Source: Antrodiella citrinella
Lineage: Eukaryota; Basidiomycota; Agaricomycetes; Polyporales; Steccherinaceae
Assembly: GCA_004802725.1 (NCBI GenBank)
Contig: SGPM01000006.1
Coordinates: 124,001 to 188,000 of the forward strand
DNA length: 64,000 nt
Reading direction: 5' to 3'
Below are positions 10,939 to 22,647 of the stretch, one piece after another (the first letter of the stretch is position 1; every line of letters starts with the position of its first letter). The position numbers and the translations under genes are program-made. The notes beneath the pieces were generated by a model. The model saw nothing but the letters and a program-made list of their open reading frames with translations. It was not told where the DNA came from and did no database searches.

Positions 10939-12331
10939 ATGGATCACAGCAAGGAGAATGCCCGCCAGTCTCTCAAGGTCGCCGGTGTGGTGTCCTTCTA
11001 CATGGGTGCAGCTTTAGTGGTCAGTACCGTCTAAATTTCCTGTGGTCGTGTCGCTCATCGGCGGATTCGCAGATGGTTTTTGTGTAAGACGTCGTCGTGT
11101 ATCATTGTCTTACGCGTACTCAGTGTTTGGCACAGGAATAAAGCCGTCCTCAACTCGTCACCAGACTTGCCGCTCCTGTTCCTGCTCATCCAGCTGGTGC
11201 TTGCAGTGGTGTTGCTTCATGCTTCCGCTCTTGTCACCTCCAAAGTTGAGATTCCTAAACTGGAGCTGAGGACCGCGAAGAAGTTGATTCCGGTGACATT
11301 GGTCAATGTCATAGGACTCGTTTTCAATATTCTGTGCCTACGTGGAGTAGAAGCGTCATTCTTCCAGGTAAGTACAGATGCAACTCGCTCACGTACTGCT
11401 ATTCATGTGTTTTATCCTCGTATAGATTGCGCGCGGTCTGGTGCTTCCCCTCACTATCATGGTTTCATCGTCTGCCACTCGCAGTGTACCATCCGTACGC
11501 GTCATTCTTGCCGCCATCATTGTAACAGTCGGCTTCCTGGTCGGTGTTGCGCCTCAATCGCTGCAAGCCGTAGAGAACATCCGAGCACCTCCTAGCTCTA
11601 TATCGATCATGTACGGAGTCTTGTCCTCTCTGTTCATTGCTGTACATGCCGTCTTGATCAAGAGTTCCTTGCCGCATGCACACAACTCTACCATTCAATT
11701 GGCATACTGGCAGAATCTGGGCTCGGCTATCCTTCTGGCACCATTCATCCTGCTGCAGGGCGAACAAAACAAATTCCAGGAGCTTATGGCGTCCGCCGAA
11801 TGGGACAGTCATGTATTTGTCTGGGGCAGCGTCGTCACAGGTGTTTTCGGCTTCCTTCTCTGCGTTGCAGGACTGCTCAGTATCAAGGTGACGAGTCCAA
11901 TAACCCACATGTTCTCCAGCGTGAGTCATTCAGTTGGTTGTAGGATGTGCGCGTCTGTTTACCCTGTCTTGGTACTCGTCGGGGACTGTAGGCTGCTCGC
12001 TCCGTCATTCAGACTCTTCTGGGCGTTCTTTTATTCTCAGATGTTCTCACGGCGTGAGTCTATGGAACAATCCGGTCACTCGGTACCGTAAACGTCTTCA
12101 TCTGCTGACATATTGTTTGCTAGGAACCGCGCTCTATCCATCGTCATCATCCTCGTCGGCTCAATGTACTACACCTGGGTCAAGTCTGTTGAGTCCGCGC
12201 CGTCACATCTACCCTCGGCCGCACTGCGACCCATTCCGAAGGACATAGAAGCAGTTCTACCCAAGGACCGGGATGAGGATAACGTCGTGGTGTGGAATGC
12301 GGACGAAAAGCGCGTGAAGCAAAGCGCATGA
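10939..12331 (+). CDS. Nucleotide-sugar transporter, GDP-fucose-transporter-like (SLC35C family)
   Basis: Six exons: 10939-11019, 11073-11083, 11136-11367, 11426-11920, 11992-12053 and 12124-12331, giving 362 aa. The second exon is an 11-nt microexon that creates the VFVNKAVL junction seen in this family. About ten hydrophobic helices form the EamA/TPT fold. Landmarks shared with SLC35C1 are GFLVGVAP, MYGVLSSLFIAVHAVLIKS, LAYWQNLGSAILLAPFILL, FGFLLCVAGLLSIKVTSPIT and YYTWVKS. The expected role is to carry GDP-fucose, or a related GDP-sugar, from the cytosol into the Golgi in exchange for GMP. The substrate is inferred from family resemblance; other SLC35 branches are possible. The divergent neighbour is an O-fucosyltransferase-like gene, which supports the GDP-fucose assignment. 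The C-terminal tail is hydrophilic. Confidence 0.75.
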
Positions 12332-13747
12332 TATGTTTCCTAGCCGTCAGGTACGTTCCATCCATTGAGATAGAACATTGATGACTGTGACTGACACGAC
12401 GGCTGTAATTCAGGGCGATTGGAAGTAAAGAGTTCATCGTTGCTAGAAGGTCGCTGTTGTGACCTCTCAAAGAACACTCTTTGAGACATTCGTGCTTTGT
12501 ACTCGGCCACGCCACCGGACATTACATGATCACGAATGATACGTAGGACTTCTCGGACACTCTCCTTCACGACGGACTTTTTATTGTATTTGTTGTTGGG
12601 TATCTCGTTGCGATTCATGTACAGCAATCGCAGTAGACGTTCGTGTGGCGGGCGCGGGGGTACGAACAGTTGACTGTCAGCGTTCTCTTCTTCCTCTTTC
12701 GATCAGCGCACGCAATAGCCTCCTGCAAATGTATACTCTCACTCCGGCCGCAGCAACGTCGCAAGCGGTGATTGCGACATTCCCCTGCCAGTGGCAGCAC
12801 GGTGGCCATTCTTGCCAGTGCATGCCGCACGGCCGTCCTCCCTCATGAACCCCATTTTCCGGACAGCATTCATTCACCGTGCTCGGGTGCTTATCCTACG
12901 CAGCAGGTGGAGCTGTTCAAACACCTCTGGCCGCCGTGTCGCCTCTGAACGTGTACTTGAACGCGTCACTAACATGCAGACCCGTTTACGTCAGAAGCAG
13001 TTTGGTCTCTTATCTATGTCAACATCCCTAGCATACAGGAACCGGCTTGTGCGTGCTTGGAGGTTAGCTTAGCAGGACAACTCTCGGAAGCGATTCGAGT
13101 TTATCTTCGTTAGGGGACGGGCTAATGAAACTGGCACTGCAATGAAGACCTCCTGTCTCGACCCTCGACAGTCGCATTCCTGTGCCGCAGTCTCGCACAA
13201 TCAGCACAAGACCACATTTTGAGGTGCGTGTAGCCATTATCGCACAATGTCCTCGTTTCTGATCAAAAGAAAAGCCACACTGGCAGTTGGTATGAATGGG
13301 CTCCGCTATCGTATTTTCGGTTCGAATAGCCTACCAGCAAACCTGTCGATATCCTAAATGCCGAGGGCGTGCAGCTCCTCCTGAACGTTGAACGCTCTCA
13401 GTGCGGCGTTAGCAGACCGATGTATGGCTTTTCGGATCCGTTAGATCACTCCATCAGCGTCACTTGGACCAGGAGGGAAGCTTCATTTCATATGCCACCG
13501 CCGATCCATAAAGGGCCTTAGAGCCAGGCATTGATTTATTTGATTCCGGACCGCCAGTTGGGATTTCACTGTGACCGATGTCTTCAACCGTGACGGAGCC
13601 GGAGACTGTGTGTTCAGAATTCATTTATGTCTGCTACCGATCGAAAGGGTTACTTGACACCCCCCCTGTACTGACTCCCTCTTCATTCCCTCATAGCCAC
13701 AGACTGTTCTGGTCACTTTCTCCTCGACGACAGAGGGTCAGCACGCT
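12332..13747. other. 1.4-kb intergenic stretch, no supported gene
   Basis: This follows the transporter and precedes the acyltransferase-like gene. Most open frames are short and overlapping. One minus-strand frame, 12606-12340, has protein-like composition (it contains KYNKKSVVKESVREVLRII) but neither a recognised domain nor a clear upstream exon. It may be a decayed gene or chance. Confidence 0.3.
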
Positions 13748-15578
13748 ATGGACAGCACCACACAATCCCTTCGCTATGAGCGGAAAATGGGCGAGACTGA
13801 GCTGTCTTATTACCTCCCGTCCCGGCAGACCGGAGTCAATGACATGTACGCCACCGCTCAGAATCGTCTCTCTTGAATGCCACTCAATGTTTTCACTTTC
13901 TTTAGGTACTTGCATCTTGGCTTTCGTGGTCCCGAGCACCTCGTCGCGCCCGCTCGTGTGAGGACCGTCTGGGCCATTCTCCGGCTCAGACATCCTTTAC
14001 TATGCACGAATGTCGAAATGCACGCGTACGATGATATTCGCTTCGTGTGAGTCTGAAAACCCTGAAAGCGGGGTACCGATACTGATAACGTTCGAAGCTA
14101 TGATGCACCAACGTCTCCGGAAGATTTACTGAAGGACGCAGAAGCCAACATCGAATATCGAAGTCAGACTAAGGACGGTTCGTGATTCCTCGTTGTAAAC
14201 GCGTTTTTTTTCTGGTCTTCTGACTGTTGCAACAGAGATGATTGATTCCTACCTCAATGGACCTCGCACCCTGTCTAACACCCGCCTGTCTTACCTCATT
14301 CTTGCCAAATCTTTGGCACACTCTGATCCTGCCATCCCATCTCCTCCGCCCACGCCGCATCTGGATGGCGGAAGCCAGACCCTGTCTGTGCAGAACGCAA
14401 CACAGCCAACCTATCAACACGATTTGTTGATCTGTGCTATGCACTTCTTAGGCGATGGAATGGCTCTTCACGCTTTTGCCAACGACTTCTTTGGACTGCT
14501 CGGAGCCAAGGATTCGGACGAAGATCTTAGCAACCGTCTCTCTGACGAATGGAAGACGAGGTGGGCAACCGCGCCGCAAGATGTACGTGCTCTCAATATT
14601 TCACGTTCTGCATTCTAATAAATTGGCTTATCATGACCGAAATAGGTGGCGGTCCTCCCGAGTGCTCTAGAGGACAATATCCCCATGAAGTGGAGCAGGC
14701 TCCGACGGGCTGTGGCGGCCGCAGATTTCGAGATGTCACAGCAAAAGCTAGTTGGAGGGCAAGCCTTTCCCCGGCGAAAACACCCCGAACGCCGGACGGT
14801 CGTTCCGACCATTTCTCTCCCGGAGCAGCGCACCAAAGCTATCCTCAAAAAGTGCAAGGAGAACGGCGTCTCCATCTCTGCTGCGTTGTTCGCAGTTTGT
14901 AACTTTGCTTGGGCGCGGATGGGGGGTGGGCCAAGGGACCTGCCGAGTATGATGTACTCCGCGTTGAACCTGCGTCCTTATTTCACCGTGAAGCCTACTG
15001 CACCATGGGACTCGTACTGGTTCCTAGCTATCGGCTACTTCAACGTCATCCTCCCCAACTTCTTGCCCGAAGATAATCTGGCGCGTGCGTTCTGGTACCG
15101 CGCTCGGCAGGCGAAGGATCAAAGCACGAGGGCGGCGAAGAGCCCGCTGGTGGTGTCTCGGACCCACGAGATGGCCCGCGAGCGTTCGCAGAGGGCGCAG
15201 AAGTGGGGCAAGGAAGATGACGAGAAGGAGAAGGGCATCTGGTCCCCACCCACACCGCCGTCCGAGCAGTCGCCGCCGATCCCTCCGCGAGAGCCCGTCC
15301 TCCCTGCTCGCGCTAAAGCACCCACTGCGGCCCTCATCGGATTATCGTTGCTCGGTAATCTCGATGGCATTTACAAGCACCAGACTTTCCCTGCTCTCGA
15401 GATGCATACTCTCACAACTGGGTCGCGTCAGCGCAATGGAGCTATGCTTTTGTTTGGGTATACTTTCAAGGGGAAGTTGTGGCTTAGTCTTGGATACGAC
15501 GAAAATGGATTTTCGGAGGGTGTTGTGGAGAAGTTCTGGGAGGAGGCTATTAACTGCGTGGACGAATTCTTGGTCTAA
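13748..15578 (+). CDS. CoA-dependent acyltransferase-like protein (HxxxDG motif)
   Basis: Five exons: 13748-13845, 13906-14046, 14098-14177, 14236-14582 and 14646-15578, giving 532 aa. The motif HFLGDG at about residues 176-181 is the H-x-x-x-D-G active-site signature of the BAHD/condensation-domain acyltransferase superfamily, in which the His is the general base for transfer of an acyl group from CoA or a carrier. A second half with SISAALFAVCNFAWARM and YFNVILPNFLP fits the two-lobed fold. Pro- and Lys-rich sequence near residues 420-460 is probably a surface loop. The layout resembles fungal proteins related to trichothecene 15-O-acetyltransferase (Tri3-like), but I cannot name the substrate, and no biosynthetic cluster surrounds it. 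It could act on alcohols, sugars or a secondary metabolite. Confidence 0.65.
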
Positions 15579-15989
15579 GGACTTCCTGGGACATTTGTAT
15601 TATGGAATCATGGACATACTGTGTATTTGTCGCTTTCAGCTCACGCAAGGACATTGTAGTATTGACAAATCGTTTCGTTGCTTCCCAATACTGTGCAGTA
15701 CAGGAAAATGCAAGACAAGGCCGTCCGATATGTTAACACACTGTGACGGTATACATATCTTATCTTATCTCCACCCGAACCGTGAGATCTTCTAGTAGCA
15801 ATCTCCGAGACGTTGGGCGCTCCGTCGCGTTTCTCTAACTCAGACTTCATTACGACTTACAACTTATCCCTGCTTCACCGTTTGATAGTCACTTGTGGTT
15901 AAAGAACACGACAGGTATGTATTTGTAGATACATTTGACGCGCTTTTCTCAACATTCGTGGTTGACAGTGACCGAAAATCCGGCTTGCA
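15579..15989. other. Intergenic region
   Basis: 411 bp holding the presumed 3' UTR of the acyltransferase-like gene and the promoter of the RSC9-like gene. Nothing else was seen. Confidence 0.3.
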
Positions 15990-18059
15990 ATGACTTCCGT
16001 TTTTCAAACCACCTTGATTCCACCAAGGGCGCCACCGACGCCGGCCCAAGGATACAAGACAGGACAACATAGTGGTCAACAACAACAACAGGCTGCGTCA
16101 GTCCGCGCAGTTCCTGTAGACGATTACGAACGTATGGACCATGTTACTTTTGACTCGATCGGCGGCTCAGAACGCTTTTGACAACAGGATGGTACACGGA
16201 AGCTGCACCCAACAACCGAATGGTTCTGGCCCTTCGTTCGGGTATCGAAACTGAAATTGGATGGGCACTGGAGAGACTGTGTCGACTCAGCAGAGATGAC
16301 CAGTTTGTGCTCAGTGCTATGCCAGGCCTGACCGACGCTCTATTCGAATGGCCCGACTGGTTCGTTGGTGGGGGTGCGCTGGAATGTGGTCACGTCGGAA
16401 AGCTCTTTTCCTTACCGCCCGACTTGGAACGAAGACGACGGTATGCGCTGGAATCTGCCTTCATCTTGCGCAACACATCACTCTTCGAGGTGAACGCGTT
16501 GGAGCTGGCAGGTCATCCACGAGCGCGTACGCTCATCCTGTTTGCCCTGCATAGACTGGCCACTGAGGTGGATGCCAACTCAGAGTTCCTTCTATATGTC
16601 ATCGAGATACTACAGAGTATCTCGGTCACTCTCATACTCCCTCCACCAAATTCACCGCTCCTCGCGAATCCTCTACCTCCATTAGAACATCTCGCGGAGA
16701 GAAGTTCGAATCGTGGCTTGATTCTGACATCCCTTTCCACCCTGACCCTCCTTCTTGCTAATCCTGCAAACGCTGGTCATCTAAACCCAGGCTCTCCTGC
16801 TTTGAATGCTGCCGTCCGATATCTTGCCCTTTTCGCTTCTGACAGAGAGTTGGCGGAAGTCAGCCTAAATTACCTCTACAGTCACTTGGCACACCCAGCA
16901 ACCTCGAAGGCTTTCCTCCTTCATCCCGGACTATCTGCTACGCTCAGACTGTTGGCACTCATCTTGAAGTCAGAACAAGCCGAAAAGGTCGTTGTTGTTC
17001 CTGTCGGTGGACAGGTGCATCTTGCTCCGGTGACAGAACCAGTTGTCAAGCATCGCGAGCTCACCTCAACCGAGTTGGAGCAACTCGTTGGAATTCCAGA
17101 GCCTGAACGTTGTCTTGAATGGTGAGTTTCGTATGTTATGCTGTCAAGTAACGCTACCGACTGATTTAATCAGGCTCAAAATCATGTTTGTCGAAAATCC
17201 GGAGGCCGAGACTACGCAGGTTGATCTATGGAATCTCTACCGCTCAACGTTTACTGTTCCAGGACATCCCGCTATACTTCAGGCCCAGGAAGTCATCAAG
17301 AACGCGAGTAACGTTTTTGGTCAGGCTAGCGCTATGGTCCTTCCTGGAGCTCAGCAGAGATTTGTGGTGCGAGGAATCGAGCGTGCATCAGAGAAAGTTG
17401 GGCCCAACCTCTTCCGATGTCGTTGGTCGAACTGCGAACAAGGTGGCGACTTGACATCGACATCCGAGCTGTATGACCATCTTTTGGAGGCACATATTGA
17501 CCATACCCTCGAGACCCATATGTCGTGTTCATGGGGTTCGTGTTCGGCCACTGGTCTCACGAAAAGCATCGCTCGCAGGCACGTTTTGACGCATCTACCT
17601 GCTATGCAGCCACCCCCGCGCCATCCAGCGCAACCCGAAAGCATTACCCTTCCATATGAGGGCTATCCGCATCCTGTACCCGACCCAACTATACGCCCAC
17701 CTCCCCCTCCACGACATTCTGAAGTATCGCACCAATCGCCCATAAGCGACCCACCTTCCAACGCGCTCACAGCCCTGCTTTGCATTCGTGTGCTGTTCAG
17801 GACCGCGTTTGCGTCCTCTGACGCTGCACCTCGGGTCGACGAAGATCATTTCGGCTTCCCGGGTATCGTCGAGGACACGCCTGAAGAAGATGAAGAAGAC
17901 CGCCGCGCAGAAACTGAAACGGAGAGAGATGGTGAGAGGAGAGGGAGAAAGGCGTTCATCGGTGTAAGACATTTATTGGAGGAGGTCAGGATTCGAGACG
18001 AAATCCTTGGTGGGTGGATCACGGAGATGGTAGAAGCAGGAGTCACGGGAACTACTTGA
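15990..18059 (+). CDS. RSC9/ARID2-like chromatin-remodeling subunit
   Basis: Three exons: 15990-16131, 16188-17121 and 17174-18059, giving 653 aa. After a Gln-rich N-terminus comes YERWYTEAAPNNRMVLALRSG and a long armadillo-like helical body (ETEIGWALERLCRLSRDDQF), the part shared by yeast Rsc9 and animal ARID2. The C-terminal third has two C2H2-type zinc fingers, about residues 441-466 (CRWSNCE...HLLEAH) and 476-498 (CSWGSC...HVLTH), as in ARID2. An acidic Glu/Asp stretch precedes the end. Rsc9-type subunits belong to the RSC/PBAF SWI/SNF complex and help target it to chromatin. No clear ARID domain is visible at the N-terminus, so the DNA-binding part may be reduced. Assignment is by motif recognition. 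Confidence 0.7.
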
Positions 18060-18808
18060 GAGGTCCTAATGCAGCAACAGAATTGAACCATTTGCGGCGT
18101 CCAACTTGTATGTAATATCTACAGGGTAGTCTCATCGTCTCATCTGCATTCACTACTTACTAGTGGTACGACCGTGGACCTAACCTTAGTTGCGCGCTGA
18201 GAGATAAGCACGAATCAACAGGCTTGATGTCCGGAATTGATACGGAATTCTTGTAGAGAATTGCTCTTGAGCGATACTTTAGTTTGAGCATCGTATATGG
18301 GTGACGAACGCGAAATGCGCCACATTTTTCAGGAATCGGGATGTATCCACATTGGGCAGGGCGTCGGGATCTTGTGATGGCGGCAAACACCGGAAGGAGG
18401 CGGGGCTCCGAGTAAGCGTGAAAAAACTTTTTTAATCACATGGCTCGGTTACCTGCATTTTGCGGTTGGTGTCCCTTTCCGGGAGCTGTCCCCAAACAAA
18501 TGCTGTTGAGAGTATTCATGCGAGGTATGAAGGACGTGAAGAGATACGTACGACCTTTCCTGGGTTATATTGGACTGTTTTGAAGGGGACAAGCAATATT
18601 TCAAGCTTTTTGAAGGCTAAAGTCTAATGTTTTCGACGGAGCGCCCATCTGGAGTATGTAAAGAGGACTGTTTGCCTCGGCGGTGCGATAAGCCTTACGC
18701 TTACTCGGTGAATGGCTCGGTGAACAATGTATCTATTTTATTCCCCCACAGCGGACTCTGTCCTGCACTCTGCACCACTCTGGTTTGTTTGCCAGCTGGC
18801 CATTAACC
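18060..18808. other. Intergenic region with the GLDC promoter
   Basis: 749 bp without a supportable gene. The right end is the upstream region of the glycine decarboxylase gene; the left end is the 3' flank of the RSC9-like gene. There is an A/T run around 18420-18435, but no recognised motif or RNA. Confidence 0.3.
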
Positions 18809-21800
18809 ATGTCGTCCAGAGCAGTTTCCCTCATTTCCAGGCAGTCTTTGAGCAATGCTCGTCAAGCTCGCTCCCACTTCGCGTCCAAGGTCATTGCACG
18901 ATACCTCGCGACTCAAAAATCTCCGACGTCGCCTCTCTCGGCCCTCGACACGTTCCCCGACCGACACATTGGTCCTGATGACAAGGAGCTCTCTCATATG
19001 CTTCAACAGCTAGGTTATGACTCCATGCAAGCATTCGTGGCCGATACCGTTCCTCCGAAGATCAGGGTCGCAGCTGCGAGCGTAAGCAATGAGTCCATAC
19101 CGCCTCTGTCCGAGGCGGAACTCAACGACCGCGCCCGCGAGCTGGCCAACTCGAACAAGCCGTTCAAGAGCTATATCGGAATGGGTTATCATAACGCTGT
19201 GGTCCCTCCGGTCATCCTTCGCAATGTGAGTACATCCTCGTTCGCGTTGGTTCGCTGCTCATATGTATGTTAGGTCATGGAAAGTCCTGCATGGTACACA
19301 CCTTACACTCCATATCAACCTGAGATCTCCCAAGGTAAGTTTTAATGAAGTGCACTTACAGCTATGACGTAGTGAACGTGAACTTTTGTTAGGGCGCCTC
19401 GAGTCCCTCGTCAATTATCAAACCATGATCATGTCTATGACAGCCATGGACATCGCGAACGCGTCTCTTCTTGACGAAGCGACCGCTGCTGCAGAGGGCA
19501 TGGTCTTGGCCTACGCGTCTTCCAATCAAAAGAAGAAGACATTCTTCGTCGATCGCGGTGTGTTACCCCAGACGCTTGATGTGCTCAAGACACGTGCCAA
19601 AGGATTTGGGATCACTCTCGTTATCGGCGACGTGTTCACGGAGCTGAGAGACGAGTCACTACGCGCTGGTCTTTGCGGTGTTCTCGTGCAGTACCCCAAC
19701 GTAAACGGTTCTGTCGCGGACTTCGCGTCTGTTGCGGAGTTGGCCCACTCAACCGGCGCGCTGCTTGTTTGCGCCACAGATTTGCTGGCGCTGACTTTGT
19801 TGAAGCCTCCGGGTGAATGGGGAGCAGATGTCGTTGTCGGTAACTCTGCGCGCTTTGGTGTACCAGCTGGTTACGGTGGTCCTCATGGCGCGTTCTTCGC
19901 TTGTACCGACAAGCTCAAGCGGAAGATGCCCGGAAGGCTAATCGGCAGGAGTCGCGATGTCAATGGAAAGCCAGCGTATCGCTTGGCATTGCAGAGTACG
20001 TTTTTCGATGCTGAACGTGTGTTTTTCGAACTGAACATCGTGCAGCACGTGAACAGCACATTCGTCGGGAAAAGGCCACGAGCAACATCTGCACAAGTCA
20101 GGCGCTGCTTGCCAACATGGCTGCTATGTATGCTGTCTACCATGGGCCCACCGGACTCAAACGTATCGCTCAGAAAGTGCACCTTCTGACGAATACGCTG
20201 AAGTTGGCCGTTGAGCAGCATGGCTACAAGATTACCAACTTGGATTTCTTTGATACCCTCACTATTGACGTGACTGGCGCGGTTCGCGATGCCGATGCTC
20301 TTCATCAAGTTGCGACGGCGGCGTCCGTTAACTTGAGGCGTATTGACGACAAGCACGTCGGTGTCACCCTCGACGAGAGCGTGGGCCCCGTGGACCTCCT
20401 CCGTCTCATCAACGTCTTCGGCACTGCCGCTGGTGCTTCACCCCTCACGGCCATCCACGCAGCCGAAACTTCTGCGATCCCCTTGGGACTGCAGCGTACC
20501 TCGGAGTTCCTCCCTCACCCTGTATTCAACACCCATCACTCTGAAACGGAGATGCTGCGGTACATCTATCACCTGCAATCCAAGGATTTGGGTCTCGTTC
20601 ACTCGATGATCCCGTTGGGCAGCTGCACGATGAAGTTGAACAGCACAAGCAGCATGATCCCTCTCACTTGGCCCGAGTTCAGTGCAGTGCATCCTTTTGT
20701 ACCCAAAGATCAAGTCAAGGGCTATACACAGCTTATCAAGGTATTTTTGTCTTGTATTGTTCAATCACTCCCTGCTAAATCACTTGGCCAGGAACTCGAG
20801 GAGGATTTGTGCAAGATCACCGGATTCCATGGATGCTCTCTGCAACCCAACTCGGGAGCTGCCGGAGAGTACGCTGGTCTCAGCGTGATTCGGGCGTATC
20901 ATGAGGCCCGCGGCGAGAGCCATAGGGACATTTGCTTGATCCCCGTCAGTGCGCACGGAACGAACCCAGCTGTGAGTTCAGTGACACACGTTTCGGACAC
21001 TGCATCAATTGACATGGTCGATCTAGTCTGCCGTTATGGCTGGATTGAAGGTGGTTCCCGTCAAGACCCTTGTGGATGGTAGCCTCGACCTCGTTGACCT
21101 CAAGGAGAAGGCTGAGAAGCACAAGGATAACCTCGCTGCTTTCATGGTACGTTATTTTAGTTGCTCAAATTCGAAGTCCGAGCTCAAATACACTTCAGAT
21201 CACATACCCATCTACCTTTGGTGTATTCGAAGATGGTGTGCAAGACGTAAGCTGGCTTCTTTCAGACGTTTTGTCCACATACTCATTTAGCATATATCGA
21301 TAGGCTTGCCAGATTATTCACGACCACGGGGGACAGGTCTACTTGGACGGTGCCAACCTGAACGCCCAGATTGGTCTTACGAACCCCGCCACATGCGGCG
21401 GTGATGTCTGTCACATGAATTTGCACAAGACCTTCGCCATGTAAGCCAATAACAAATGACCTGAGTCACCAGAGATACTAATTGTCCAACGTTTCAGTCC
21501 TCACGGTGGAGGTGGACCTGGTGTTGGGTAAGTTTCGTAATACAGGAGTTGCATTATACCATATCCCTGATATCGCTTTTCTAGTCCTATTTGCGTCGCA
21601 GAGCACCTCACTCCCTTCCTCCCTGGGCATTCTATCGTCCCCGTTGGTGGCGACAAGGCCATCAATGCGGTGTCCGCCGCTCAGTACGGCAGCGCTTCCA
21701 TTCTCCTCATCAGTTGGGCATACATCAAGATGCTTGGAGGTAATGGGCTGGCCGACTCCTCGAGGACTGCTCTTCTGAACGCAAACTATATGGCCCATCG

Positions 21801-22474
21801 TCTCAAAGACCACTACACTCTGCGGTACAAGAACAAGAACGGGCGTGTCGCGCACGAGCTTCTCATTGACTTAGCCGAGTTTGAGAAGTCTGGAGGTCTG
21901 AAGGTCACTGACTTTGCCAAACGTCTTCAGGTATGAAATAATGTCTTGTGAGTGTACAACGGTCTTACTGACGGATCGTTAACAGGACTTTGGCTTCCAT
22001 CCTCCCACTTGCTCTTGGCCTATCTCCACCTGTATGCTCATTGAGCCCACGGAGTCCGAGACTCTCGAGGAGATCGACCGATTCTGCGATGCCATGATCC
22101 AGATCCGCAAGGAAGCAGAGGATGTTATCCAGGGCAAACAGCCGAGAGACAACAACATCCTCAAAAATGCGCCCCATCCCATCTCGGTCATGACACAGTC
22201 CGACGCTGAGTGGAACCGGTACGATAACAATGTGCTCGGCATGTTAAGCGAAGCTGACTCTTCCAACAGACCTTATTCCCGCCAGCAAGCTGCTTATCCC
22301 ATGCCTTGGCTTCTCGAGAAGAAGTTCTGGCCCACTGTATCTCGGATTGACGACGGTATGTCCCTATGTCTTCCTATAAACTCACTGTCTTGCTCATATG
22401 TTGTGACAACAGCGTACGGCGACTTGAATCTCATTTGCGACTGCCCCACTGTTGAAGAACTTGCTTCAACCTGA
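18809..22474 (+). CDS. GLDC: Glycine dehydrogenase (decarboxylating), P protein of the glycine cleavage system
   Basis: Thirteen exons: 18809-19225, 19274-19334, 19393-19995, 20046-20740, 20792-20971, 21027-21146, 21199-21246, 21304-21440, 21498-21527, 21585-21930, 21986-22218, 22270-22355 and 22413-22474; 1005 aa, the normal length for the family. The enzyme decarboxylates glycine with pyridoxal phosphate and passes the aminomethyl group to the lipoyl H protein in mitochondria. Visible landmarks are a Ser/Arg-rich mitochondrial presequence, [57 protein letters not shown] and [17 protein letters not shown], where Lys at about residue 750 binds PLP. It starts at the first ATG after a T/C-rich leader. 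The gene is a known neighbour of the MAT-A locus in several mushrooms. Confidence 0.95.
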
Positions 22475-22647
22475 TTCTAGATGATCACGATAGAGATTTG
22501 ATTCTCTTACCCTACCTTGTGGGCCTNTCTACTCCTCTAGATGGCTCAGGCCGGCCTTAGTGTCATGCTCAACCAAACACATNTGTATAATTATCACATC
22601 ATATTCATCTATCATACTTCTATAAGTCCGGGGACATGCNTTGCGTA

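Noticed and set aside
14615..14875. Minus-strand frame within the acyltransferase-like gene
   Set aside because: Antisense shadow of exon 5.
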